Shown: positions 8,827 through 17,443 of the stretch, piece by piece
Layout: the number at the start of each line of letters is the position of its first letter
Position numbering within the stretch: position 1 is the first letter of the stretch
Assembly (NCBI RefSeq): GCF_001187435.1
Contig: NZ_LFXA01000002.1
Span: 310,001 to 374,000, forward strand
Direction of reading: 5' to 3'
From: Streptomyces caatingaensis
GTDB lineage: Bacteria; Actinomycetota; Actinomycetes; Streptomycetales; Streptomycetaceae
Length of the DNA stretch: 64,000 bases
Program-made: the position numbers and the translations under genes
Notes under the pieces: generated by a model
The model's input: only the letters and a program-made list of their open reading frames with translations
Database searches by the model: none
What the model was told of the DNA's origin: nothing

Positions 8827-9699
8827 TCACTGTCCCAGCTCGGGACTTGGCTTGTTTTGCTGATCTGCTTGTCCGTTGAGTGGGATTAGATGGGCGGGCA
8901 GGCTCTCCAGGGCGTACAGGGCCGGTAGCACGGCTCGTGTCGACCTGACTGGGACAGCGAGCGGGTTCTGGGGTCTGTGCGATGCCGGCTGATCGGTGAT
9001 CCAGATGGCCGGCACCTTGCAGGCGAAGGCCCCAAGGACATCACGGTCGTAGGTGTCGCCGACGACGACTGCCTCCTCGTACCGTCCACCCGCGCGCTCG
9101 ATCGCGAGGGACACCGCTCGGGGATCCGGCTTAGCGAATCCCACCTCTGTGGAGATCACAAGACCGCGCATGTATTCGAGCAAACCCGACGATCCGAGCT
9201 TGCGGCGCTGGCCGTCACCAGGCCCGTTGGTCAGCACGACGAGGCGTCGTTGCTCGCGCACGAGAGTCTCCACCAGGTCAGCGGCTCCAGGGAGGAGGCG
9301 GACACCCTCGTGGCGATGCTGCGTGTAGACGGCGCCGACCGCTTCAGCGAGCCCGCGACCAGCCGCACCGACGTTGTCGAGCGCGAGCTTCCACGCAGCC
9401 TGCCGGAACGCTGGCAGCCAGGCCCTCATCCGGTCGAGCGCAGGTACAGCCCTCTCGAAGTTCTCGGAGAGCCCGTCCCATGCCGAGATGCCGAACGCGT
9501 CGCTGAGTGGATCGATCCATGTCGCCCTCCACCAGAGCCTCTGGGCAGTCACCCGGGCTACGCGAGCGAAACGGTCGGGGGCGATGCCGACGTGCTCATG
9601 GAGCAACCGCCCTGCGGCTAGGAACGCCCGATCGGTGGTTCCCCTCTCATCGATCAGGGTCCCGTCCAGGTCCAAGATCACAACCTGTATGCGCTTCAT
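8827..9699 (-). CDS. HAD-family phosphatase
   Basis: A 290-aa HAD hydrolase. Motif I is VILDLDGTLID, motif II LTNGPGDGQ, the Lys motif VGFAKPDPR, and motif IV VVVGDTYDRDVLGA. The helical cap between motifs I and II is about 120 residues long, putting it in subfamily I. Its start overlaps the stop of the upstream glycosyltransferase by 4 nt (ATGA), so the two are translationally coupled. This suggests removal of a phosphate from a sugar- or nucleotide-linked intermediate of the same pathway. The 149 bp between this gene and the leuS-like gene hold no other gene. Confidence 0.87.
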   Translation of the reverse strand: MKRIQVVILDLDGTLIDERGTTDRAFLAAGRLLHEHVGIAPDRFARVARVTAQRLWWRATWIDPLSDAFGISAWDGLSENFERAVPALDRMRAWLPAFRQAAWKLALDNVGAAGRGLAEAVGAVYTQHRHEGVRLLPGAADLVETLVREQRRLVVLTNGPGDGQRRKLGSSGLLEYMRGLVISTEVGFAKPDPRAVSLAIERAGGRYEEAVVVGDTYDRDVLGAFACKVPAIWITDQPASHRPQNPLAVPVRSTRAVLPALYALESLPAHLIPLNGQADQQNKPSPELGQ

Positions 9700-10859
9700 C
9701 GGGCCCGCACTCTGTCGAGCCAGGTGGCGACCCCAGGCATCATGGCTTCGTAGCGGAAACTCTCTGAGGACGACGCCGCAGCTCCGCGCATCCCTGCTGC
9801 GTGATCGTCCTGCAAGCAGGAGAACATTGCCTCCGCGACGTCGTCCGCGGACAGAGAGGCGGTCGTCGCCCCGAATCCCTGGTTCGCGACAATGTTCCCA
9901 AGGGCGCCCCGGCGTGGTGCGATGACAGGCAGCTCATATAGCACAGTCTCACGGAGCCTCATGGGAGGGCAGAGGTCCCACAGCACGTGTGGCTCGTACA
10001 AGCAGAGAGTGGCCCGCGCCGTTTCCATGACTGTGATCCGGTCTGCCAGAGACAGGCCGCCGTGGCAGAAGGTGACGTGTTGGGCAAGCCGGCGGTCCGC
10101 GGCTACGGCTTCCTCGACAGCTCGGTAGGCCGCGGTCGGTGTGCCACGCTGCGGGTACAGGAACCACAGAGTGGCTTCGTGCCCGGAGTCGAGGAGAGAG
10201 CTGAGACCTCGTACGGCAGCTACTGGGGAGTAGTGATTCCACAGGCCCCCGTTCCACACAAAGTCGGGCCCGGGGGTAGGGGACTGTGCTGAGGGTTTCA
10301 GTCGCGTTCTCTCATTGACATCGCTGAAACCCACTGGCAGCAGCCATAGGAGGTCGTCGAGCGACATGTCTTGGGTCGGTTCCAGGAGCAAATCGAATCG
10401 GCAGGTGGTAAGCAGACCCGTCAGCACCTGCTTCTCCGTTTCGCTGGCCACGAAGTAGCCATCTGCTAACCGTAGGCGCATCAGATATGTTTCCAGCAGG
10501 GCACGATATTTCGATGGCCGGTCGTCCGAATCGTGCACACGCTGATACGTCGTGTACTCCAGCGGCCATACGATCGCATCGAATATGCAGATCGCCCCGG
10601 CTGCTTTGAACCGTCTAATGGAGTCTACGGGCGTCGCAAACCCGTAGAGGTATATGTCCCGATCTCCCGGAGCGACCTTGCTGTACCCGACGTTCCATGG
10701 AATTCCAGTCCAGGTCTCCTGAACGTCTGCATGTGGAACGTCGGGAGTCAGTACTGATACTTCATCGTAGTGCTCCAGGGCACATGCCAGCTCCCAGGCT
10801 CGGAAACCGACACCGTTCAGACCTGACGACATCCCTACGCCGAAGTCGACATACAACAT
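9696..10859 (-). CDS. GT-B glycosyltransferase
   Basis: A 387-aa protein with two Rossmann-like halves. The N-terminus, VDFGVGMSSGLNGVGFRAWE, resembles the first strand/loop of GT-B enzymes. The C-terminal half contains FVWNGGLWNHYSPVAAV (the nucleotide-sugar domain start), a LWFLYP strand and a late LRETVLYELPVIAPRRGALG region similar to the donor-binding E-x7-E area of GT4. There is no signal peptide or membrane segment. It probably transfers a sugar from an NDP-sugar to the cluster product. Donor and acceptor are unknown; the mutase upstream hints at a furanosyl donor. Confidence 0.75.
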   Translation of the reverse strand: MLYVDFGVGMSSGLNGVGFRAWELACALEHYDEVSVLTPDVPHADVQETWTGIPWNVGYSKVAPGDRDIYLYGFATPVDSIRRFKAAGAICIFDAIVWPLEYTTYQRVHDSDDRPSKYRALLETYLMRLRLADGYFVASETEKQVLTGLLTTCRFDLLLEPTQDMSLDDLLWLLPVGFSDVNERTRLKPSAQSPTPGPDFVWNGGLWNHYSPVAAVRGLSSLLDSGHEATLWFLYPQRGTPTAAYRAVEEAVAADRRLAQHVTFCHGGLSLADRITVMETARATLCLYEPHVLWDLCPPMRLRETVLYELPVIAPRRGALGNIVANQGFGATTASLSADDVAEAMFSCLQDDHAAGMRGAAASSSESFRYEAMMPGVATWLDRVRAR

Positions 10860-10907
10860 GACATCCCCCAGGGGAACGAAGATGCAAGGGTGATCTGGCG
10901 CGTACGC

Positions 10908-12197
10908 TCATCCGGGTATCTCTTGCAAACGGATTACAGGAATCCTGCGGGAGGTGCTGGCCTCGTAGCGAGCGTACTCGGAATCGTGCGCCACCTGGCG
11001 TTCGTAAACCCGACTTCGTTCTTCTTCGGTCAGCTCTGTAGCAGTCGCCTCGAATTTTTGGGAGCCGATTTCTACGGTGACCTTCGGGTTGACCCGCACG
11101 TTGTGGTACCAGTCAGGGTTCTTGTCCCTACCTCCGTTCGAGGCGAAGACGAAGAGCTCATTGCCTTGGCGCTGATAGGCGAGGGGGGTGGTGCGGTGCC
11201 GCCCGCTGCGAGCCCCGACAGTTGTGAGGAGAAGGATCTCCCAAGAGTCTCGCGCACCTGTCAGTCGTCCCCCGTTGGAGCGGAACTCCTCGATGAGCCG
11301 GTTCCTTCGGACGAGGCCCGCAGCTCTGCCTTCAACGGAGGGGTCCGTACTGAAGCGCGCGGGAAGCCCGTCGGTGAGGATACCCGGCAAGTACTTCCCC
11401 GTGGCCGTCGTCGTCGGCAGCGCGAGGCCGACGCTCTTGGCGTACCTGAGCGCGAGTTCAATCTCGCGGGTGGTTCGTTCCACGAAGGGATGACTGCCGA
11501 TTCCGACGCTCAGCGCATCCTCGTCCTTCTTGCCCCAGTGCTCGAGTACCCAGCTGCTGCCGGTGCTGGAGCGTATGCCGTCGAGCAGGGCTTCACGTGG
11601 TAAGCCGGCGGCAGCCGCAATGTGGGCCACCTCAAGCATCGCCAGGCGATTGGAGTGAAACAGCAGGTTGTTGCAGAGCTTGAGGCCCATGCCAGCACCG
11701 ACGGGACCAGCGTGCACGATGTTGTTGCTGTACAGGTGGAGCGCCCACTGCACGTCTTGGATCGTGGCGGCGTCACCCCCTACGAAGAGGGTGAGGACTC
11801 CCTCACGCATGGAGCCGCGCCCGCGGCTCATGCCTGCATCCACGAGCGCGACGTCTCGGTCAGCGAGATCCTTCGCGAGGGCCTTGCACGTCTCGGGGGC
11901 GACCGTTGAGTGCACTACCACCACGGTTCCGGGGCGTACAGTTTCGGTGAGACCGTGCTCTCCTAAGACCACGTCGCGAACCTGGCTATCGGTGTGCACG
12001 AGGACGAGCACGACGTCGCAGCGGTCGGCAACGTCCGCAGGATGCTTGGCAGGCCCAAAGAGCGGGGAGTCGAGATCCGCTAAGCCGGAGAACTTGTCGA
12101 GGCCGACCACTCGGTGACCGACGGAGAGGATGCGCCGGGCGATCGTGCCGCCCATTTCACCGAGGCCGATCACGCCGATGGGCAGATTGCTGTTCAT
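10908..12197 (-). CDS. fusion of 3-hydroxyisobutyrate-dehydrogenase-like reductase and F420-dependent nitroreductase (DDN) domain
   Basis: A 429-aa two-domain protein; the start at 12197 is chosen for AAGGAG 8 nt upstream and a TGATG overlap with the preceding stop. Residues about 5-290 form a beta-hydroxyacid dehydrogenase: GLGEMGGTIARRIL NAD(P)-binding loop, DAGMSRGRGSMREG substrate loop, and catalytic Lys in GAGMGLKLCNN. Residues about 295-429 match the deazaflavin (F420) dependent nitroreductase/DDN family: LLLTTVGARSGRHRTTPLAY, then ASNGGRDKNPDWYHNVRVNP. DDN-type proteins normally stand alone. The combination pairs an NAD(P)H alcohol/imine redox step with an F420H2 reduction on one chain. 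The fusion is seen directly, with no break in reading frame; the reaction is inferred. Confidence 0.85.
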   Translation of the reverse strand: MNSNLPIGVIGLGEMGGTIARRILSVGHRVVGLDKFSGLADLDSPLFGPAKHPADVADRCDVVLVLVHTDSQVRDVVLGEHGLTETVRPGTVVVVHSTVAPETCKALAKDLADRDVALVDAGMSRGRGSMREGVLTLFVGGDAATIQDVQWALHLYSNNIVHAGPVGAGMGLKLCNNLLFHSNRLAMLEVAHIAAAAGLPREALLDGIRSSTGSSWVLEHWGKKDEDALSVGIGSHPFVERTTREIELALRYAKSVGLALPTTTATGKYLPGILTDGLPARFSTDPSVEGRAAGLVRRNRLIEEFRSNGGRLTGARDSWEILLLTTVGARSGRHRTTPLAYQRQGNELFVFASNGGRDKNPDWYHNVRVNPKVTVEIGSQKFEATATELTEEERSRVYERQVAHDSEYARYEASTSRRIPVIRLQEIPG

Positions 12198-13291
12198 CAA
12201 GTGGCTCCTTCGGAAACGGTGCTGTCGGATGGGGCCTCCAGCCGCTGCGGGTCGGCAACCTGGACCAGGAGCTGGCGCCATTCGTCGAAGACGGCCTTGA
12301 GAGGGTCTCCATGCATCGCCGTACCATCAGGACGAAGGGCCCTGCGCCAGGCGCTTTCCCAGTAGCGGCGGACGGTCGGCGTTATACGTTGGAGCTTCTC
12401 CGCCCTTACTCCCTCGGTGTCGAGGCAGAACAGCACGGACCGGTCCTCTGCACGAGCCATACGGCTACTTCCAGTGACCGACGGCGCAGGCACGTGAGCG
12501 AGGTGGTCGATTCGGCTATGAGAGCCGATGGCTGCTGACACCGACCGAGCTGTGCGGACAGCCTTCGCCTGATGCAGATTCTCTGCCACCACAACACGTT
12601 GGACATCACGGCAACCGAGCAGCTCGGCTACCACAGATGGCATGTACGTCACGATGCTGCGTCGGTACTGCCGCAGCCGAGCTGCGCTGGGGGGCGTTTG
12701 CCCGGATGACGAGGGCCGGATGGCGTACAGATCGGCCAGCTCCGTGGCCGTGATCAGGTTGCTGACAGCCTCAACCGCGGTGTCCAGTGTCGCCGACACT
12801 GTGTCGCTATCGGTCCGGATCAGAATGGGCGGGTGGCCACCTGGTATGGAAGCGGCGATGCTGTTGACGAATGCTTCGACCTGATCACCGAAGCGCCGCC
12901 ACGCGTCCACAGTGATCGATGAGTTGCTGATGATGATCTCTTCACCGATCGGTAGGAACAGCATGCAGGGCACGCGGGCCCATGCTGCCAGCAGCAGAGG
13001 CTGTACCGTATCGACTACGAATTCTGTCCGCAGTCGCTCCAGCCTCGCATCGCAGTTGGTGAGGCAGGCTCCGCCGACCACCACTGACTGGTTGCCAATC
13101 AGGGGCTCGAACTGAGGATTCACCGCAAAGGCAATCCCGTCATTCACCGGACCGTATCCAGACAGGCCCCTGCTCTGGGCGGACACGAGCCCGAGCTGAT
13201 CGAGAAGCCAGGCACCTGATCGTCTGTACATGGCGCGCAGCAAACGATCAGCAATCTGATTGTCCAACGGGACAGCGGTCACGCCGGACAT
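12197..13291 (-). CDS. uncharacterised 364-aa cluster protein
   Basis: I do not recognise this family. The protein is soluble, mixed alpha/beta, with no signal peptide. Landmarks are AFAVNPQFEPLIGNQSVVVGG near the start, LFLPIGEEIIISNSSITVDAW about residues 112-131, a Pro/Ser-rich turn near 195, and a basic C-terminal half containing VRRYWESAWRRALRP. It is tightly embedded: TGATG overlaps join it to the aminotransferase before it and the dehydrogenase fusion after it, so it is surely translated and belongs to the pathway. It could be a ligase-, transferase- or scaffold-type enzyme; nothing in the sequence decides this. Confidence 0.8.
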   Translation of the reverse strand: MSGVTAVPLDNQIADRLLRAMYRRSGAWLLDQLGLVSAQSRGLSGYGPVNDGIAFAVNPQFEPLIGNQSVVVGGACLTNCDARLERLRTEFVVDTVQPLLLAAWARVPCMLFLPIGEEIIISNSSITVDAWRRFGDQVEAFVNSIAASIPGGHPPILIRTDSDTVSATLDTAVEAVSNLITATELADLYAIRPSSSGQTPPSAARLRQYRRSIVTYMPSVVAELLGCRDVQRVVVAENLHQAKAVRTARSVSAAIGSHSRIDHLAHVPAPSVTGSSRMARAEDRSVLFCLDTEGVRAEKLQRITPTVRRYWESAWRRALRPDGTAMHGDPLKAVFDEWRQLLVQVADPQRLEAPSDSTVSEGAT

Positions 13292-14400
13292 CAGGACGCT
13301 GACTCCACATAGGAGACGATGGTCTCACTGATGAAGTCGACCTCGGCATCAGTGAGTTCGGGGTAGACGGGAATCGAGATCACTTCGGCTGCAACCTCGG
13401 TGGCACGGTCCGAGCTGTGAGCCCTCAGAGCGTGCCCCTCGAACGCCGGCTGGTCATGCAACAGCCACGGGTAACAGACCAAGGTGCCGATTCCCCGGTC
13501 GGCGAGCTTCTGGCGCAGGCCGTCACGATCCGGAACGCGGATCGTGTACTTGTGGTAGACGTGTGCCCCGACCTTGGTGGCCGTCGGCGTGACGACGTTC
13601 GGAGATGAGGCGAAGTTCCTCATGTAGCGGGCCGCGATCTCCTGCCGACGAGCGATCCACGTGTCGAGGTGCGGCAGTTTGGCGGACAGCAGCGCGGCTT
13701 CGAATGGGTTCAGCCTGCTGTTGAGTCCCATTCGTGTGTGACGGAAGCCTCCGGCATTGCCGTGGCCACGCAGGGACCGGGCACGAGCGGCGATCTCTCG
13801 GTCATTGGTGAGTACGGCCCCTCCGTTGGAGAAGCTGGATAGGTGCTTCGACCAGTTGAAGCTGATGCCGGAGGCGGCGCCGAATGAACCGACATACTGG
13901 CCGGCACTCCGGGCCCCGAGAGCTTGAGCAACGTCCTCGACGATGGTGATCGAGTGCTGGTCCGCTATCTCCTTGAGCGCCTTCATATCGATAGCCTCGC
14001 CGAAGAGGTGAACCGGCACGATGGCTGCGGTCTTGGGCGATATCGCGTCGCGGACGGCGTCCAGGTCCATGACCATCCGATCGGGGCCCACATCGACGAA
14101 CACCGGGGTGAACCCCGCCATCACGATGCTGGCAGCGGTGGCGTAGAAGCCGAAGTCACAGGTGATGACCTCCGCGCCGGGCGGCGCATCGAGAGCACGG
14201 AGGGCGATGATGAGCGCATCTGTGCCCGATGCGACCGCTATCGCCGCATCAACCTGGCAGTAATCGGCCAGCGCGTGTTCGAACCTCTCGACTGCTCCGG
14301 CGAAGGCGGTGTCGTCGGTGAGATCGATCGAGCCGAGAGCTTTGGCCAGTTCATGTGAAAGCTCGTCGTGTTGCTTGCTGTTGGAGTGGAACGGGATCAC
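13291..14400 (-). CDS. DegT/DnrJ/EryC1/StrS-family PLP aminotransferase
   Basis: A 369-aa fold-type I aminotransferase of the sugar-aminotransferase family. It shows the cofactor-binding SGTDALIIAL loop (about 59-68), the D156 pair in IVEDVAQALGA that contacts the pyridine nitrogen, and the Schiff-base lysine K185 in FNWSKHLSSFSNGGAV. The C-terminus carries YHKYTIRVPDRDGL. Members aminate keto-sugars or cyclitols. Placed beside two glycosyltransferases and a pyranose mutase, it probably makes an amino sugar or aminocyclitol part of the product. It starts 16 bp after the GT2 gene and ends in a TGATG overlap. Confidence 0.92.
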   Translation of the reverse strand: MIPFHSNSKQHDELSHELAKALGSIDLTDDTAFAGAVERFEHALADYCQVDAAIAVASGTDALIIALRALDAPPGAEVITCDFGFYATAASIVMAGFTPVFVDVGPDRMVMDLDAVRDAISPKTAAIVPVHLFGEAIDMKALKEIADQHSITIVEDVAQALGARSAGQYVGSFGAASGISFNWSKHLSSFSNGGAVLTNDREIAARARSLRGHGNAGGFRHTRMGLNSRLNPFEAALLSAKLPHLDTWIARRQEIAARYMRNFASSPNVVTPTATKVGAHVYHKYTIRVPDRDGLRQKLADRGIGTLVCYPWLLHDQPAFEGHALRAHSSDRATEVAAEVISIPVYPELTDAEVDFISETIVSYVESAS

Positions 14401-14416
14401 AGCATCGTCCCTTCGG

Positions 14417-15382
14417 TCAGATGTTCGCCGTCAGCGGGGACTCAACCTTGGAGCTGATGCACCGGTGCTCTTGTTCGACACGATCAACGACCAGCTGCCG
14501 GAGGACCTGACAGTCGGCGAAATCGCTGGACAGGCACGGATCGGAGCTCACCTGCTCTTCCGCGTTGTGCAGGAACTCGCGCCACGGCCGCTCGATGTCG
14601 GTTCCGTATAGCGCCAGGAGCCGCCGCCACGACTTCTCGTATGCGGTGACTGAATCCAGCCATTCTCCGAGCGTTTTGCGGGGAGTGTGGCTGCAAGGCA
14701 AGTGGCTCGTAGCGCGGACCGCGCGGCCGGCTGCGAGCGCGCAGGCGGACAGACTCGGCCCGATGAGGGTGCCCAGGTTCAGGGCCGTGTTCACAGCTTG
14801 CTCGAACGCTGGGCGCCGAGCGAGGGTTCCGCCAGCCCCGCCTTGAATATAGGGCTTGTTGACGACGCTTCCTGCACGTTCCAGCACTCGTATGAACTTC
14901 TGCGAGCTGGGGGTCTCCCAGAGCTTGCACTGCTCGTGGATGACCATGCCGCTGATGGCGTCGAGCGTGGGTTCGGTGGTGAGCGCCTGTTCCAGGAAGG
15001 CCCAGTGGGCGGTGCCCCTCAGGACTGCATCAGCGTCGAGGAACCCGACCAGATCCTGCCGGGTGTCCAGACGCGCGGTAATTCCGAGGCCCTCCTGGAC
15101 CGCACGAACGTAACCCACGTCCTCGGGGATGATAGCTACAGCGAATTCCGCAGTCGTATCGCTGAGTTCCTTGATCAGGTCATCGGGGGTTATGGCGGGC
15201 TCGCGGGCGCCGTTGAAGACCACGACATGCATCGTATCCGTGCGCTGGACCGCTTCCGAGGTAGCCCTCAAACTGGAGTTGATTGCGGATCTCGGATCGT
15301 GGTCCGGCCCTACAGGAACGATGATGGGGATTGCCTGCTCCCATGTCCTTTGTATGGGAATGTGCAGCAGTTCAGTAGTCAT
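14417..15382 (-). CDS. GT2-like glycosyltransferase
   Basis: A 321-aa protein with the GT-A pattern: an N-terminal IPIIVPVGPDHD strand, the metal/sugar-nucleotide DxD in LVGFLDADAVLRG (about residue 115), and an acceptor-region GGAGGTLARRPAF. It has no membrane segments, so it is a cytosolic transferase rather than a polymerising synthase. Its ATG is 19 bp after the mutase stop. It is the first of two glycosyltransferases in the operon; with the GT-B enzyme it suggests two sugar attachments. Confidence 0.75.
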   Translation of the reverse strand: MTTELLHIPIQRTWEQAIPIIVPVGPDHDPRSAINSSLRATSEAVQRTDTMHVVVFNGAREPAITPDDLIKELSDTTAEFAVAIIPEDVGYVRAVQEGLGITARLDTRQDLVGFLDADAVLRGTAHWAFLEQALTTEPTLDAISGMVIHEQCKLWETPSSQKFIRVLERAGSVVNKPYIQGGAGGTLARRPAFEQAVNTALNLGTLIGPSLSACALAAGRAVRATSHLPCSHTPRKTLGEWLDSVTAYEKSWRRLLALYGTDIERPWREFLHNAEEQVSSDPCLSSDFADCQVLRQLVVDRVEQEHRCISSKVESPLTANI

Positions 15383-15401
15383 GCTCGGCCCTTTTCCTGC
15401 A

Positions 15402-16511
15402 TCATCGGGATTCGAGGATGTGGTGTGCTGCGTTCAAGCCCTGCCGGACGGCCTGATCCATGTTGATGTAGCTGTAGGTGGCCAGGCGTCCGGCAGCTGT
15501 AAGCGGATTCCTTGCATAGGCTGCGAGCTGTGCCTCGTAGGAGACTTGCAGTGCCTTGTTGCTGCCGGCGCTGTCGGGTACCGGATAGTGCTTGGCAGCG
15601 GCTCCGGGGTACTCACGCATGACGATGGTCCCTGGCCTGTGGTGCAATTTCTCCAAAGCCCACTTGGTCTCGATCGTGCGAGTCCACTGGACGCCAACGT
15701 CCGGCTCATTCACCACCATCGACGGCTGGACGAGTTTGACACCCGGAATGAACTGACTGTCAAGTCGAACTCCCCGCCATTCCAGAGGCCCCAGCTCGTT
15801 GCAGAAGAAGTCGTCCAGAGCTGAGGTGATCAAAACAGGCTCACCCGGCAAGGATATATCTTCCAAGTCCTTGTAGGTGATGCGCTGACCGAGGTGGATC
15901 TCTGAGCTCTCGAGGAGCGCCTCCACGAGCTCGGTGTAACCCCGCTCCGGCCATCCCTGATATGGGTCTCGAAAGAGTCCTCGGTACTCGTCGCTGCGGA
16001 GCTCGACCCTGTTGTGGGCTATGGAAGCCGAGAGCGTATCAGGTGATCTGCCCCACTGTTTTTGTGTGTAGTTGCGAATGCAGAGATTGTAGAGTGTCTC
16101 CCCCATGAGTGACTGACAATAGGTCTCGAAGTTAGTTGAGTCGACCTTGCGTGGGATCGAAGCCAGCTCACGTTGTACTTCCGGCCATTCCTCTAGCTGG
16201 CGCAGTTCGGACCTCTGGAGCGGCCAGCTCAGCTCGTGAGAACGTACACGGATAGTGACGCGGTGCTGATAGGGCGCGAAGTCGACCAATTTGGAGACGA
16301 GTTGCCATACCTCGGTGTCATGCGTGTGGAATATGTGTGCACCGTGCGGCTCGTAAGGGATACCCCTCAGCCACTCGGGTCGAATGTGTCCTCCAACCAC
16401 GTTGGCCTGTTCGTACACGCGAACGCGAAACCCATGTCGTGTCAGCTCCCACGCGGTTGTCGCTCCAGTCAGCCCTGCGCCGACCACAACGCAACTATTG
16501 CTTGCTGCCAT
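15402..16511 (-). CDS. UDP-galactopyranose mutase-like FAD enzyme
   Basis: A 369-aa flavoprotein and first gene of the leftward operon. The N-terminus has the FAD Rossmann loop VVVGAGLTGATTAWEL and a GGH at about residue 40. The family signatures PYEPHGAHIFHT and CIRNYTQKQWG follow, as does a late IRV/PVPD substrate region. Glf enzymes interconvert UDP-galactopyranose and UDP-galactofuranose using reduced FAD; related enzymes in natural-product clusters do the same on other NDP-sugars. This predicts a furanosyl unit in the product. The true sugar is not readable from sequence. Confidence 0.9.
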   Translation of the reverse strand: MAASNSCVVVGAGLTGATTAWELTRHGFRVRVYEQANVVGGHIRPEWLRGIPYEPHGAHIFHTHDTEVWQLVSKLVDFAPYQHRVTIRVRSHELSWPLQRSELRQLEEWPEVQRELASIPRKVDSTNFETYCQSLMGETLYNLCIRNYTQKQWGRSPDTLSASIAHNRVELRSDEYRGLFRDPYQGWPERGYTELVEALLESSEIHLGQRITYKDLEDISLPGEPVLITSALDDFFCNELGPLEWRGVRLDSQFIPGVKLVQPSMVVNEPDVGVQWTRTIETKWALEKLHHRPGTIVMREYPGAAAKHYPVPDSAGSNKALQVSYEAQLAAYARNPLTAAGRLATYSYINMDQAVRQGLNAAHHILESR

Positions 16512-16698
16512 GCTCGATTTCCCATCCTCGCCTGAGTAGGTGTCTCATCTACGCCCTTTTGGAAGACGGCGTTTTCAGGATGTGAGTGGCTCGTGATTCG
16601 TAGACACTCGCAGGGAAGACGCCTGCCTCGTTGAGCTGCGCTACGGGAGCACGGTCAGCCAGTGTGGTGTTGAGATGACAGCGCAGCACATCGCCTTC

Positions 16699-16717
16699 GT
16701 GATATCACTCAGGTGAT
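16699..16717. promoter_or_regulatory. putative cluster operator, site 3
   Basis: GTGATATCACTCAGGTGAT, about 190 bp upstream of the mutase-led operon. It shares GTGATATCAC with site 1 and ATCACTCAGGTGAT with site 2. The whole gap 16512-16918 holds no gene I can support; apart from this site it shows an imperfect hairpin near 16553-16581 (GAAGACGGCG/TTTTC) and nothing else. Confidence 0.5.
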
Positions 16718-16918
16718 GCTGGGTGCCGGAGTGAGGGCTGAGCGTTCATTTCCGGTCACCGGGAGGCGCCCAGGCGAAGCCCCGTTGGACCGCGCAAGCG
16801 ATTGATGTGAAGGTGCCGGACCGCTGTCGCGAACGGAGCCTGCAGCGTTGACAGCGCCCACTGCTGGGCAATCGTGGATGCACACGAGCAGGTGCGGACG
16901 AGTTGCTCGTAAGCCTAA

Positions 16919-17443
16919 TTAAGGGCGTAGCGAGTCCATCTGATTCTGTAGGGAAGGCCACGGGAAGGGCTCTGACTGGTCCGTAGGGAGGAATCGAACT
17001 CCCCAGGATCGAAGGCTGGCCACGGCTCGCACGTACGCTGGGTGTGCAGACAGCTGGGCGTTCGCCCATGGGGCCAGGAGCACGGGCATGCCACCACCGA
17101 CTGCCTCATTGATCACGGCCAGAGCCAGGGTGTCCGCGATACCAGCGCCGAGCTTAGTGATCGTGTTGAACGACGCCGGCGCTGCGACCACAAGCTGCGC
17201 ACGAGGCAGTTCCACTGGGTCACCGGGATCGAAGTCCCATCGCACCACGTGGTTCGAGCGTTCCTCCGCCTCGGCGAGGTCCAGGAAGTGGCGCCCTACT
17301 GGACTGGGGATGAGGTAGGGGTCCCAACCCGCTGTACGAAGTGAGGTCGCGAAGCGGGGGAGGTCTCGGGTTGGGCGGGTGCCGCAACCGACGAGGTGTA
17401 CGACTGGATGCAAGGCCGGCTCCCTTCGATTCAGGGCGATCAT
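16919..17443 (-). CDS. flavoprotein (PPC-decarboxylase/UbiX/EpiD-like fold)
   Basis: A 174-aa protein with the homo-oligomeric FMN flavoprotein pattern: an N-terminal HLVGCGTRPTRDLPRF strand/loop and the diagnostic APASFNTITKLGAGIADTL motif (about residues 108-126), followed by PVLLAPWANAQLSAHP. The family includes phosphopantothenoylcysteine decarboxylase and peptidyl-cysteine decarboxylases such as EpiD, which oxidatively decarboxylate a cysteine. A stand-alone copy in a biosynthetic cluster may decarboxylate a thiol/aminoacyl intermediate or act as a prenyl-FMN-type enzyme. The catalytic His common to the decarboxylases is not obvious, so function is uncertain. Confidence 0.75.
   Translation of the reverse strand: MIALNRREPALHPVVHLVGCGTRPTRDLPRFATSLRTAGWDPYLIPSPVGRHFLDLAEAEERSNHVVRWDFDPGDPVELPRAQLVVAAPASFNTITKLGAGIADTLALAVINEAVGGGMPVLLAPWANAQLSAHPAYVRAVASLRSWGVRFLPTDQSEPFPWPSLQNQMDSLRP

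Noticed and set aside
7943..8863. 306-codon plus-strand frame over the leuS-like gene
   Set aside because: Antisense shadow of a synthetase with intact HIGH motif; no family pattern.
16985..17005. GGAATCGAACTCCCC, resembling a tRNA T-arm on the minus strand
   Set aside because: It is inside the flavoprotein coding sequence and lacks the other arms.
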